64,000 nucleotides of DNA from Paenarthrobacter nitroguajacolicus (GTDB taxonomy: Bacteria > Actinomycetota > Actinomycetes > Actinomycetales > Micrococcaceae): positions 62,001 to 126,000 of the forward strand of contig NZ_JAQPPK010000010.1 of assembly GCF_029952445.1 (NCBI RefSeq), read 5' to 3'. Shown piece after piece: positions 41,984 through 51,080 of this stretch (position 1 is the first letter of the stretch; each line of letters begins with the position of its first letter). The translations under genes and the position numbers were made by a program. The notes below the pieces were generated by a model that was not told the origin of the DNA, made no database searches, and saw nothing but the letters and a program-made list of their open reading frames with translations.

Positions 41984-43572
41984 GATTGTTGTCCTTCGGG
42001 GCGGGGAGAGGCTACAACGTGTGGAAGTTCGCGGAGCTGGGCCCGCTGGACTTTTCCGGTGGCCGACTTCGGCAGCGCGGAAACATATTCAATGAATCGT
42101 GGGTAGGCGAAGCGGGAGAAGTTCTCCTTGACGTGCGCCACGATGGTCTCGCTCAGTTCCGCTCCCCCAGCGTGACCGGGCGTCAGTTCGATCCAGGCTT
42201 TGATTGACTGGCCGCGGAGCTCGTCGGGCACGCCGGTGACGGATACGTCCCTGACGGGATCGAGTTCGCGGATGACTGCCTCCAGCTCATACGGCCCAAC
42301 ACGGTAGCCCGAGGTTTTGATGACGTCGTCGGTCCTCCCCAGGAACCAGAAGTAGCCGTCATCGTCGGTGTAGGCCTGGTCCTTCGTGTGGTACCAACCG
42401 CCTCCGAACGCGGCGGCTGATGCGTCCGGCATGTTCCAGTATCCCAAGGGAAATTGCGGGTTGGAGTGCGCACGGAGACAGATCTCGCCGGTTTCACCCG
42501 CGGCTACTTCCTGCTCGTTTTCGTCCAGCAGGCGGACGTCCCAGCCGGGAAGCGGCTTGCCCATCGAACCGGGCTTAACAGGCACGTCGGGGTAGTTCCC
42601 CAGCAGCGGGTAGGACTCAGTGGAACCGTAATAGTCCAGCAGCGTCACCCCGAACTGCTCGTGGAACCAGGTGATGAGGTCAGCAGTCAGCGGCTCATTG
42701 GATGAACAAACTGTCCGCAGGTGAAGCGGGAAGCGAGCACCGGCGTCGGGCACGTCTTCGCGCATCTTGCGCAGGAAAGTCGGGTTGACCAGCGCGCTGG
42801 TGACGTGGTGCCGGCTCATACTGTCCAGCAGGGCTGCCGGATCGAAGCCGCCGCTGGGCCGGAAGACCAGGTGCGTGGCGCCGAGCCGGAGTGGTCCCAT
42901 GAGCTTGGCCAACGACCACGCCCAATCCCCCGCACCATAGAACACATCCCCGTCGCCGATCTGGTGGCAGTACTCGAACTCGTTGTGGCCCAGGAGGGTC
43001 CGGTGCGCGTGGACGATTCCCTTGGCCCGGCCCGTGGTGCCCGAGGTGTAGAAGATGAGCGCGGGGTCGTCGGCCTTGGTTTCCACGTCCTTGAATTCGG
43101 TGCCCGCTTCCATGATTGCGGGCCCGTCGATGTCAATGAACGTGCCTTCGTAGTCCCCGAAAAGGTGCTTCGCGGACTCCTCAGCGATGATCGCTGACGC
43201 ACTGCTGTCCTCCAGCCGGAAGCGGATCGGCTCCGCGGCCCAGAGCAGGGACATGGTGACCAGGATGGCGCCGATCCGGAGCACGCCGAGGTACGCGGCC
43301 GGGGTGTCGGAGCGTTGAGGCAGCAACACTGCGACGCGGTCACCCTTCTTGATGCCGGCCTTTTGCAGGGTTGCTGCGATCTGCCGGGAACGGTCCTGGA
43401 CCTCGCCCCAGCTCACCTCCCGTTGTCCCTCGACGGCGGACTCCAGGATGAGCGCGCGCTTGTCCCTTGGGTGCCGATCGGCGACGTCGACGGCCATGTT
43501 GTAGAGCTCCGGAACCTCCCAGCGGTGGCCGTTCCGCAGTTCGGTGTAGCGGTCTTGGGTTGCGGTTTTCAC
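41980..43572 (-). CDS. Acyl/aryl-CoA ligase (AMP-forming)
   Basis: 530 aa of the acetyl-CoA synthetase/benzoate-CoA ligase class. P-loop YTSGTTGRAKGIVH, DYYGSTESYPLLG, GRTDDVIKTSGYRVGPYELE and the acylating Lys in LPKSATGKVQR are all present. It should activate a carboxylic acid to its CoA thioester. Co-transcribed with the enoyl-CoA hydratase (18-base gap) and MFS gene. Confidence 0.86.
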   Translation of the reverse strand: MKTATQDRYTELRNGHRWEVPELYNMAVDVADRHPRDKRALILESAVEGQREVSWGEVQDRSRQIAATLQKAGIKKGDRVAVLLPQRSDTPAAYLGVLRIGAILVTMSLLWAAEPIRFRLEDSSASAIIAEESAKHLFGDYEGTFIDIDGPAIMEAGTEFKDVETKADDPALIFYTSGTTGRAKGIVHAHRTLLGHNEFEYCHQIGDGDVFYGAGDWAWSLAKLMGPLRLGATHLVFRPSGGFDPAALLDSMSRHHVTSALVNPTFLRKMREDVPDAGARFPLHLRTVCSSNEPLTADLITWFHEQFGVTLLDYYGSTESYPLLGNYPDVPVKPGSMGKPLPGWDVRLLDENEQEVAAGETGEICLRAHSNPQFPLGYWNMPDASAAAFGGGWYHTKDQAYTDDDGYFWFLGRTDDVIKTSGYRVGPYELEAVIRELDPVRDVSVTGVPDELRGQSIKAWIELTPGHAGGAELSETIVAHVKENFSRFAYPRFIEYVSALPKSATGKVQRAQLRELPHVVASPRPEGQQS

Positions 43573-43589
43573 TTTGGTGTCCTGTCCCT

Positions 43590-44354
43590 TCAGCGGCGAC
43601 CGGCGAGGAAGCGGGCCATCTCACGCTGCGGTTCGCCGGTACCGTAAGCCTCGCGGTGCACGCGCTTGGCTTCTGCCATGGCGTCGCTGAGGTCGTCATC
43701 TTCCAAACTGCGCAGACGGTTCTTAGTCAGGCGGACCGCGCCCGGAGGAAGGAGGCTCAAGCGTGCGGCGAGGTCCTTGGCGTAAGCCAGCACGCCGCCG
43801 TCGTCCGCCAAGTAGTTGAGAAGGCCGAGTCGCTGAGCCTCGGCAGCGTCCACCAGTTCGCCGGTAAGGACGAATTGGGAGGTCTTGGACTTGCCGAGGA
43901 TGCTCCACATGGCCCAGATGCCGGTGATGCTGGGGATGCCCGAGAGGACTTCGGGCTGGCCCATGCGGACTTTGGAGTCGCCGACGCGAAGGTCGGCGAG
44001 GAGCGAGTACTGGAAACCGGAGCCGGCGGCGACACCGTTCACTGCAGCGATGGTGATTTGGTCGAGGTTACGGACGGCTCGATAGAGGCGATCGAAACCG
44101 TCGATCCACGCCTCGGCGGACTCGTGATCCTCGGGGTTCATGGACGCGGTCTCGGCAAGATCCTGCCCGGCGCAGAACGCGCGGCCGCTGCCTGTAAGGA
44201 TGACTGTGCGGACGTCGTCGTTGCCTTTGAGGCCTTCCAAATAGTCGATGAGTTCGCTGCGCATGGCCTCGGTCCAGGCGTTGAGTTTCTCCGGGCGGTT
44301 GAGGGTGATGATGGCGGTGGGGCCAGTCTGTTCGAAGAGGACGTCCTGGGACAT
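43590..44354 (-). CDS. Enoyl-CoA hydratase/isomerase family protein
   Basis: 254 aa crotonase-fold enzyme. Oxyanion-hole segments FCAGQDL and AAVNGVAAGSGF; a conserved Glu lies in MGQPEVLSG. Hydrates or isomerises an enoyl-CoA. First gene of a three-gene catabolic operon, divergent from the LysR gene. Confidence 0.85.
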   Translation of the reverse strand: MSQDVLFEQTGPTAIITLNRPEKLNAWTEAMRSELIDYLEGLKGNDDVRTVILTGSGRAFCAGQDLAETASMNPEDHESAEAWIDGFDRLYRAVRNLDQITIAAVNGVAAGSGFQYSLLADLRVGDSKVRMGQPEVLSGIPSITGIWAMWSILGKSKTSQFVLTGELVDAAEAQRLGLLNYLADDGGVLAYAKDLAARLSLLPPGAVRLTKNRLRSLEDDDLSDAMAEAKRVHREAYGTGEPQREMARFLAGRR

Positions 44355-44445
44355 TGGGGAGCTTCCTTTGGTTCGTTGGGCTTCTTGGTTCCCATCTGAC
44401 CACCCACGAATGTGACCCGTCTAACATCAATATCTACTCGTCTTG

Positions 44446-44460
44446 ATACCAAACTGGTAT
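44446..44460. promoter_or_regulatory. LysR-type operator between lysR and the CoA-ligase operon
   Basis: ATACCA-n3-TGGTAT is a perfect 6-3-6 palindrome with the T-N11-A layout of LysR sites, 10 bases before the regulator start and in the divergent region. Confidence 0.65.
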
Positions 44461-44469
44461 GGTGCGGCG

Positions 44470-45363
44470 ATGGACCTCCACCATCTCAAGTACTTTGTGG
44501 TGCTCTCCGAGGAGCTGCATTTCGGGCGTGCGGCCCAGCGTTTGCACATGGCCCAACCACCGCTCTCGCAACGGATCAAAGACCTGGAGAAAGAGCTCGG
44601 TGTGCAGCTGTTTCATCGGCGGCGCACCGGCGTCGAGCTGTCTGAAGCCGGCGCTTTGCTGCTGGAGCACGCCCGTGGGGTGCTGGATCACGTGGCGATG
44701 GCGCAGGAATCGATGCGGCGGATCCGGCCTGGCGCTTCGGGCATCCTGCAAGTAGCGGTGCCGCCCGACACGAACCCCGTGGCGTTGTCCACTATGGTTT
44801 CTTCCTTCGCGTCGTCTGCGCCCGACGTTCTGCTGAACCTGCACGAGCTCACCACAGTTGAGCAGGTTGAGCGCCTGCGCGACGGCGAACTGGACGTCGC
44901 GGTGGTCCGTCACCCTTTGAGCAGCGTGGGTTTCGAGTCAGGGGCTTTGTATTCGCGGGCGCTCGGAGTGGTGCTGAATGCGTCCCATCCGTTGGCTTCC
45001 TCGGATACCGTGCGGCTGGGCGATCTGGCAGGGAGCCCCTTGATCATCTTCCCGCGCCATATGGCACCGACGTTGTACGACTCATTCCTGCATACCTGCC
45101 GGGATGCCGGGTACTTGCCTGCGGCGATTGTGCACGCGAGGAATCAGCACTTCACGCACGGGCTGATCATGGCCGGTCGTGGGGTGCACTTCAATGAGGA
45201 GCCGTGGACGCCGTTGCCTTCGGGAATTGTCTGGCGGCCGTTGGTTGGCGATCCCTTGGCCTGGCGGACGTCGGCGTTGTGGTTGAAGAGCCGACGATCA
45301 GCGGAGACGGATGCTTTTGTGGCTGCTGTGGGTGCGGGGCTGGAAGCGGGCGGCCATGGGTGA
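44470..45363 (+). CDS. LysR family transcriptional regulator
   Basis: 297 aa. The HTH is at residues 1-60 (LHHLKYFVVLSEELHFGRAAQRLHMAQPPLSQRIKDLEKELG); the effector domain of periplasmic-binding type follows. ATG 44470 chosen over ATG 44443. Divergent from the enoyl-CoA hydratase operon, which it most likely activates on a carboxylate or CoA signal. Confidence 0.87.
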   Translation: MDLHHLKYFVVLSEELHFGRAAQRLHMAQPPLSQRIKDLEKELGVQLFHRRRTGVELSEAGALLLEHARGVLDHVAMAQESMRRIRPGASGILQVAVPPDTNPVALSTMVSSFASSAPDVLLNLHELTTVEQVERLRDGELDVAVVRHPLSSVGFESGALYSRALGVVLNASHPLASSDTVRLGDLAGSPLIIFPRHMAPTLYDSFLHTCRDAGYLPAAIVHARNQHFTHGLIMAGRGVHFNEEPWTPLPSGIVWRPLVGDPLAWRTSALWLKSRRSAETDAFVAAVGAGLEAGGHG

Positions 45364-45473
45364 GTTTTGCTGCGGCGGGGTCACATTGATCGTTTGCTTT
45401 CTCCGGCAACTAATCCCTTGTCAGCGCCGACTTTGTGACTAAACTCAATTGACACTTACGAAATGGGGAAACT

Positions 45474-45770
45474 GTGAGTATGTCATCTACGTCGGCACCG
45501 CTGACCAGCACCAGGTTTAATAAACTGGCTGTCGTTGCAGTTATCCTGGGCGCCGTCGCCTTTTCCGGCTTATGGTTCTTTGGCCTCGGGATTCTTGCCA
45601 CTTTTGCCGTCGGGGCCGGACACGTCTCGTTGAATCAGATCCGTCAAAAGAATGAGAGGGGTCGCACCGTGGCAATGCTGGCCCTCGTACTTGGCTATGG
45701 ACTTGCCACCTGGGCCCTGCTCAACGTGCTCACGTATATCCCTGTTGCTCTGCAGCAAATGGCCCAGTAA
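45474..45770 (+). CDS. Small DUF4190-type membrane protein
   Basis: 98 aa with two hydrophobic helices (AVVAVILGAVAFSGLWFFGLGILATFAVGAGHV and MLALVLGYGLATWALLNVL) separated by QIRQKNERGR, the pattern of DUF4190 proteins. Start GTG 45474 or ATG 45480. Function unknown. Confidence 0.65.
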   Translation: MSMSSTSAPLTSTRFNKLAVVAVILGAVAFSGLWFFGLGILATFAVGAGHVSLNQIRQKNERGRTVAMLALVLGYGLATWALLNVLTYIPVALQQMAQ

Positions 45771-45794
45771 CCCAGCCCGAACCCGCGTTTACGT

Positions 45795-46882
45795 TTAGTC
45801 CACGAGATCGAAGAACGCAGAGAGCTGCTCGATGGTGAACTGGTTCCGTAGCCGGCAGGCACTATTTTGGTTTGCGAACATACCCTGTTTCCAGAACGCC
45901 TGCTCTCGTGATTTCGTTGACTGCCAATCAACCGGAACTATGTACTCTGCCGACTCCTCGGTGTCCCCGCCCTCCAAGTGCTTGTAACCGCCCCGGAGCG
46001 GAAGATCTGCCAGAGGGGTAGACGCGCCATTGTGTTGCACCTCGGCCCGCTCAAACGGCATTGCTTCGCCTGTGACTGTTCCCACGCCTACGTATCCACG
46101 CTTGGGGATGCAGACAAATACCCGAGCACCGATGGGCAGGGCTTTCAAAGTGCGTGAAAACCATTCACCCCCACCGGCGGAGACAAACCCATACTGGGCG
46201 GCGTCATCCCACGAGCGTCCGTCGGGATACTCACCGAAGGACACGTACCAGTCATAGCCATTCCAGGGCTCGCGAGATTTACTCACCTTGGATGAGGCCC
46301 CAGAGACGACTTGCGCTTCCTGGTCCACGAGCCAGGTACGCGCGAGGTAGGAACTACCCCGATCCTCGAAGTGGCGGAAGAACACGACGTTCACAGGCAC
46401 ACCGAAATTCTCGTTGAGGAAGCGAACTATCCGCTCTGTGGCAGGATCGACACTTGCCGCCACTATTGTGAAAATTTGGGCAGCATTTAGGTCTTCCGGT
46501 GGGGCTTCTCCGAACTCTCCGGCGAAGGCCTCTTCAAAGGCGACTCCTGGGCGGTAGTTGCTAAAAATCGCTACGATGTCCGCGCGGCTAAGGCCCGCCA
46601 CCCATGATCCATAGTCGAGAGTCTGGGCAACAACATCGCGCGGGGTGCGATCTCGTTTCAGCTCCAGGATGTGAACGACACCTTCCCATCAATGGCGAGA
46701 AGATCAATGAAGCCGCCGTAGCCTGTCGGCACCTGTCGGCCAATAAGGAGCAACCGTTGGCCCAACAGGGCGGGGTCAGCTTCTATATACCCCTCCAGTT
46801 GCGACTCCAGCCCGACGCCCGAGGGGGAAAGACGCATCAGCTCCTTGCCATCGGCTCGCCAAAGGCCCATTTCCAACACCAT
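45795..46882 (-). pseudogene. Frameshifted NucS-like (DUF91) endonuclease
   Basis: Two frames encode one protein. The N-terminal part (46882 to about 46680) reads LEGYIEADPALLGQRLLLIG, RQVPTGYGGFIDLLAIDG; then a +1/-1 shift at about 46681-46690 leads to VVHILELKRDRTPRDV and on to a 268-residue C-terminal part ending at 45795. Together the Asp in IDLLAID and the ELK form the PD-(D/E)xK site of NucS/DUF91. The break is in a run of G and A (GATGGGAAGG); a missing base would restore it. Either a real frameshift or a sequencing error. Confidence 0.75.
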
Positions 46883-46981
46883 TTTGACCCCCTGCTCCGC
46901 ATGAATGATTTTATTCTTCTACATCGGCCGCGGTCACGGGACGCCACTTCCAAAAGTCTGACCGTTCACTCAGGGGATGGT

Positions 46982-47140
46982 TCAGCCGTCCTCAGAGCGT
47001 GCAGCCCTCTTCAACTCAGCAATTCGAAGCCTTAAGAAGATAATGGCCAAGACCAAGGCATACACCACCAGGACGGCAACCGCGATCACAAAGACAGCGT
47101 ATAGAATCCCGATAATTCCGAAGGTCGGATTTAAATTCAT
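46982..47140 (-). CDS. 52-aa membrane protein
   Basis: Too short for ordinary lists. One long hydrophobic helix (FGIIGILYAVFVIAVAVLVV through LAIIFLRLRI), then a basic-acidic tail (AELKRAARSEDG). GGGGGAG just before ATG 47140. No homologue recognised. Confidence 0.5.
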   Translation of the reverse strand: MNLNPTFGIIGILYAVFVIAVAVLVVYALVLAIIFLRLRIAELKRAARSEDG

Positions 47141-47316
47141 TGCTCCCCCAAAAAAAGTTGTTGGACCCCATGCTACGCAGAGTATTGCCGATTCTCATGG
47201 ACGCGGAAGATGTGCCAGATTCGCAACGGTGGCGTAGGAACGGCCGTGACATACAATCGCGGTAACGGCGAAGCAAAGCGCCGAAATTCCGGCACCGCTA
47301 TGGGGAAGAGGTCAGG

Positions 47317-47757
47317 ATGTTCGGTTGGAACAAGCAGAAGCTCAACAATCTGATGGAGCAGCTCCGGCCCGACTTGAGTCGGGAGTCGCTCGGCGTCGGG
47401 CCCAATTTCCCGGGTGTCGCCCCGAATCCGCTCCTGAGCAGTGACGCACGGAAGCGCAACGCGGAACTGCGCAATGGGACGCTGGCGCTCGGCGTTCTCG
47501 TCGACTGGCGGGAGGTCAACAGCAACCCGCGGGTGGTCCTGATACTCGACGTGGAGACCGCCGACGGCATCTCGTTCCGCGGTATCGCCGACGAAAGCCT
47601 CACGATCACAGCTCTCACCCGGCTCGCTCCCGGACAGACGATGCCGGTGCGCTACCGGCCGGCCGTCATGGACCACTACGTCGCCCTTGCCACGGACGCG
47701 AGCCCCGCCCAGATACAGCAGCTTTCTGACTTGATCGCGAGCCGCAAGCAGACCTGA
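47317..47757 (+). CDS. Hypothetical protein
   Basis: 146 aa, soluble, no signal. A basic start (WNKQKLNNLMEQLRPD) precedes a beta-rich middle (RVVLILDVETADGISFRG) that resembles short actinobacterial cytosolic proteins. Function not known. The end (SDLIASRKQT) is followed by 130 bases before the lipoprotein gene. Confidence 0.6.
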   Translation: MFGWNKQKLNNLMEQLRPDLSRESLGVGPNFPGVAPNPLLSSDARKRNAELRNGTLALGVLVDWREVNSNPRVVLILDVETADGISFRGIADESLTITALTRLAPGQTMPVRYRPAVMDHYVALATDASPAQIQQLSDLIASRKQT

Positions 47758-47924
47758 CCTCTTCCTTGGAGTCAGTCCATTGACTCGCGCTCCTTTTCGT
47801 ACGGAAAAACGACAACCTGAACATCGTCCTCGTACCCAGCCAGCCCGGGCCGCCTGCCAACGACCGATAGTGTTATCTCATCTGGGAATCACCCAGCTGT
47901 AAGTAGACCCAATGGGGGAATGAA

Positions 47925-48644
47925 GTGAAGAAGTTTGCGCTGCAGAGCGTCGGAATATCGGCGCTGGTAGTGATGGCACTGACCGGATGTGGTGGGTCAA
48001 CGGGCACCACTGCTGCGTCGCCGGAGGCTACGGCGACGCCTACGCCCACCGCCGCCAAGCAGTACACCAACGACGAACTCGTTGAACTGGTCAAGCAGAT
48101 CAAGCCGAAGTCCGGCAAGGAATTGACCGTGGCTTCGAGCGAGGAACTCGCCCAAGAGAATCCCATGAAGGCGCTCATGAGCATGTTCACTATCGAACCG
48201 GCTGAGTGCAAGGACCTTGCAACGCTGGGCGGAAGTGAGACCCTCGCCGGTTCGACCACGGCTGCGGGCGCAGATCTGGATGCTGAATCAGGGGTCATGA
48301 CAATGGTGACGCTGACGTCCGGACTGGATAAGCAGAAGCTCCAGGACAGCATCGATAAGAGCGGTGTCCAGGCAGAGAAATGCTCGAAGATGACGCTGTC
48401 CATGTCCGGCCAATCGATGAACGTCTCCACGGAGAAGTTCGACGGCATCAACACAGTGCCCGGAACGGTGGCCTACAAGACCGAAATGTCCACAGCCAGC
48501 GGCGCGGCACAAACCACCTACATGGCTTACGCCATCAAGGAGGGTGTGCTGATTTCCGCTACGGCGTCCGGCAAGGGCGCTGACGCCAACGGCGTTGCCA
48601 CGGCGAGCGACCTCATGGAGCAGGCCGCAGCCCTGATCAAGTAG
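47925..48644 (+). CDS. Lipoprotein, LppX/DUF-type secreted protein
   Basis: 239 aa. A signal with lipobox (VMALTGC) and a Thr/Ala/Pro linker (TPTPTAA) precede a soluble domain of about 190 residues that lacks recognisable motifs. GTG 47925. The terminator 48660-48689 follows. Confidence 0.65.
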   Translation: MKKFALQSVGISALVVMALTGCGGSTGTTAASPEATATPTPTAAKQYTNDELVELVKQIKPKSGKELTVASSEELAQENPMKALMSMFTIEPAECKDLATLGGSETLAGSTTAAGADLDAESGVMTMVTLTSGLDKQKLQDSIDKSGVQAEKCSKMTLSMSGQSMNVSTEKFDGINTVPGTVAYKTEMSTASGAAQTTYMAYAIKEGVLISATASGKGADANGVATASDLMEQAAALIK

Positions 48645-48659
48645 CAGTCCCGCCCGCTC

Positions 48660-48689
48660 AGGGCCGCGACCCTCAAGGGTCGCGGCCCT
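48660..48689. terminator. Bidirectional hairpin terminator
   Basis: 14-bp stem (arms 48660-48673 and 48676-48689) with a two-base loop, between the convergent lipoprotein and DJ-1 family genes. Confidence 0.85.
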
Positions 48690-48714
48690 AATGCTGCAAT
48701 CACCGCCAGACGCT

Positions 48715-49398
48715 TTAGAGAAGTTCTGCAACCTTCCGCGCCGTTTCCTTGGCCGATCCAGGATTTTGCCCGGTGACCAGTTTCCCGTCCGCAATGGCGT
48801 ACGAGATGAAGGGGAGCCTGGCCTTCTCATAGAGCGCCCCTCGCTTCTTCATCTCCTCTTCGGCGTTATACGGCACAAGCTTGTCCACCCGGGCAAGGAC
48901 TTCTTCCTGCCACGCGAAGCCGGTTACCTTGCGGCCCTCCACCAGGAGGCTGCCGTCTGACAGCCTGGTGTTGAGGAGGCCGCAATATCCATGGCAGACC
49001 GACGACACGATGCCACCCTGTTCCCAGATTTCGCGTGTGATCCGCTGCAGGCCCTCACTGTCGGGGAAGTCGTACATCACCGCATGCCCCCCGGTGAAGT
49101 AAATGGCGTCGTAATCCCTGGAATCGATTCCTTCGGGACTGGCGGAGTTCGCAAGAAGAACCATGCGTTCCGGGTCCGCATGCCAGGCCTTGGAAGCTTT
49201 GTCATAGCTGGGGAACTTCAGCGATCGAGGTTCCAAAGGGACCGCCCCGCCCTGCGGGCTGACGATGGCTTGCTCGAAACCATGTTCCTCAAACACCTCC
49301 CACGCGTGAACCAGTTCGGAGAGCCAGAGGCCGGTGGGGTGGGATGGGTCGTTGTAGTGGCTGACGTTGGTGACGACGTGGAGGATGCGTTTGGTCAT
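48715..49398 (-). CDS. DJ-1/PfpI (Hsp31-like) family protein
   Basis: 227 aa. The nucleophile elbow is SVCHGYCGLLN with the Cys-His expected for class I glutamine-amidotransferase-like chaperones or glyoxalase III enzymes; TGGHAVMYDFPD precedes it. Larger than the simplest PfpI, close to Hsp31-type. The substrate could be methylglyoxal or another carbonyl compound. Confidence 0.83.
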   Translation of the reverse strand: MTKRILHVVTNVSHYNDPSHPTGLWLSELVHAWEVFEEHGFEQAIVSPQGGAVPLEPRSLKFPSYDKASKAWHADPERMVLLANSASPEGIDSRDYDAIYFTGGHAVMYDFPDSEGLQRITREIWEQGGIVSSVCHGYCGLLNTRLSDGSLLVEGRKVTGFAWQEEVLARVDKLVPYNAEEEMKKRGALYEKARLPFISYAIADGKLVTGQNPGSAKETARKVAELL

Positions 49399-49431
49399 TC
49401 TGGTTCTCCTTCGTGGTGGCCGGGCAGGGAC

Positions 49432-50028
49432 TTAGCTGGCCGTCGTCTTGTTGTCGTTGAGTGCGAAGATCGCCCCGACCGCCAACTTCACGCGGGCTGC
49501 AACGTCGTCGTTGCTTTGGGGTCGCAGTTTGCCGTCCAGGTGCAGGAACGCCAAGCCGTGCGCCATGCTCCACAGAGCGACCGAAAGACCTGAATTGCCT
49601 GGGAAAAGGCGCTCGAACACCTCGTTCAACATCCCATGGAGTTGCCCGGCCGCTTGAACACGTTCACTGTCGGCCTCGTCGCATTCGTTGCCGAACATCA
49701 ACCGGAAGACGGCCGGCCGCCTCAAGGCGAATGCCACATAGGCCACTCCGAGAGCCGCGATCACCTCCTCGGGTGCCGCAGCCTCGGGCAACTCACCCGA
49801 GGCAGTTTCCAGGTCTGCCAGAAGGTCCCGGAAACCCTCCACTGCAACAGCATTGTCGAGAGCCTCCCGGTCAGCGAAATGCCGATAAGGCGCAGTCGGA
49901 GACACCCCCGCGCGGCGGGCCACGGCTCGCAGGGAGAACGGCTCCCCCGCTTCCAGGCTCTCGACGGCGGCGGCAACCAGTGCCGCACGAAGGTCACCGT
50001 GATGATAGGGCTTTACTGATGTTGACAC
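49432..50028 (-). CDS. TetR family transcriptional regulator
   Basis: 198 aa. The HTH is near residues 10-60 (LRAVARRAGVSPTAPYRHFADREAL). GTG 50028 with GGAGG 11 nt upstream. Divergent from an NAD-epimerase-like gene; the gap holds GTGTACAC, a palindrome suited to TetR binding. The downstream DJ-1 gene may also be in this unit (33-base gap). Confidence 0.85.
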   Translation of the reverse strand: MSTSVKPYHHGDLRAALVAAAVESLEAGEPFSLRAVARRAGVSPTAPYRHFADREALDNAVAVEGFRDLLADLETASGELPEAAAPEEVIAALGVAYVAFALRRPAVFRLMFGNECDEADSERVQAAGQLHGMLNEVFERLFPGNSGLSVALWSMAHGLAFLHLDGKLRPQSNDDVAARVKLAVGAIFALNDNKTTAS

Positions 50029-50058
50029 TGCTAACTTCGCCTCCTACGCTGATGTAAG

Positions 50059-50066
50059 CAGTGTAC
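50059..50066. promoter_or_regulatory. Short palindrome in the TetR/epimerase gap
   Basis: GTGTACAC is an 8-base perfect palindrome between the two divergent starts; a candidate TetR operator centre. Confidence 0.35.
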
Positions 50067-50127
50067 ACATGGCGCACTGACAGATCCACGCCGACGCACT
50101 AAGGCGCGCACGAAACCGAGGTTGAAA

Positions 50128-51075
50128 ATGCAGACAATATTGGGCGCCAACGGCCAGATCGCGATCGAACTGGCCAAAGAGCTACACCGCGCTTACACCA
50201 AGGACCTGCGGCTTGTCAGCCGGAACCCCCGCAAGGTCAACGAGTCGGACTCCCTTGTCACAGCGGATATACTCGACGCCGGACAGACGGCTTCTGCGGT
50301 CAAGGACAGCAATATTGTCTACTTCACCGCCGGGCTCCCGGCGAGCACGGAACTTTGGGAAGCACAATTTCCCACCATGCTCCGCAACGCACTGGAAGCA
50401 TCAAGGGCTGCCGGCGCCAAGTTCGTCTACTTCGACAACACCTACATGTACCCCCAGGACGATCGCATCCAGACCGAAAACACGCCTTTCGCTCCCATGG
50501 GGCGTAAGGGAAAAGTCCGTGCGGACATGGCAGCCATGGTGCTGGAGGAAATGGCCAGGGGCGATATCCCTGTCCTCCTCGCCCGGGCTCCCGAGTTCTA
50601 CGGACCGGGCCGCACGCAGAGCTTCACCAATGCGCTGCTCATCGATCGCTTGAAGAAAGGCAAGAAACCCTTCGTGCCCGTGCGGGACGACCGCGAAAGG
50701 ACACTGATTTGGACACCGGACGCCAGCCGGGCTCTCGCTCTTCTAGGCAACACGCCAGACGCTTTCGGGCAGACATGGCACCTCCCGGTCGATGCGGAGC
50801 CGCTGACCTACCGGCAGTTCGCCACTATGGCCAGCGAGGCATTCGGACAGGACGGCGGCTACACAGTCGTTCCACGATGGATCCTTAACGCCGCAGGCCT
50901 GTTCTCAGCCCAGGTGCGGGAGCTGCGGGAACTTCTTCCGCGCTACAAACACCACAACCGCTTCAGCTCTACGAAATTCACCTCACGCTTTCCTGAGTTC
51001 GCGGTAACTTCCCCTCGGGACGGCCTGGCAATCATCCGCCGCGAGGCCGATTCGTCGCAGCCGGATCCACACTAA
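50128..51075 (+). CDS. NAD(P)-dependent epimerase/dehydratase-like protein
   Basis: 315 aa, atypical short-chain dehydrogenase with GANGQIAIELAKEL as the Rossmann loop, VYFDNTYMYPQDD and RAPEFYGPGRTQSF as further family landmarks. The catalytic Tyr region is in the segment around YMYPQ and the Lys is not obvious, so it may be a redox-inactive NAD(P)-binding relative. ATG 50128 has GAGG 7 nt upstream; TTG 50122 is in frame. Confidence 0.72.
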   Translation: MQTILGANGQIAIELAKELHRAYTKDLRLVSRNPRKVNESDSLVTADILDAGQTASAVKDSNIVYFTAGLPASTELWEAQFPTMLRNALEASRAAGAKFVYFDNTYMYPQDDRIQTENTPFAPMGRKGKVRADMAAMVLEEMARGDIPVLLARAPEFYGPGRTQSFTNALLIDRLKKGKKPFVPVRDDRERTLIWTPDASRALALLGNTPDAFGQTWHLPVDAEPLTYRQFATMASEAFGQDGGYTVVPRWILNAAGLFSAQVRELRELLPRYKHHNRFSSTKFTSRFPEFAVTSPRDGLAIIRREADSSQPDPH

Positions 51076-51080
51076 AGACG

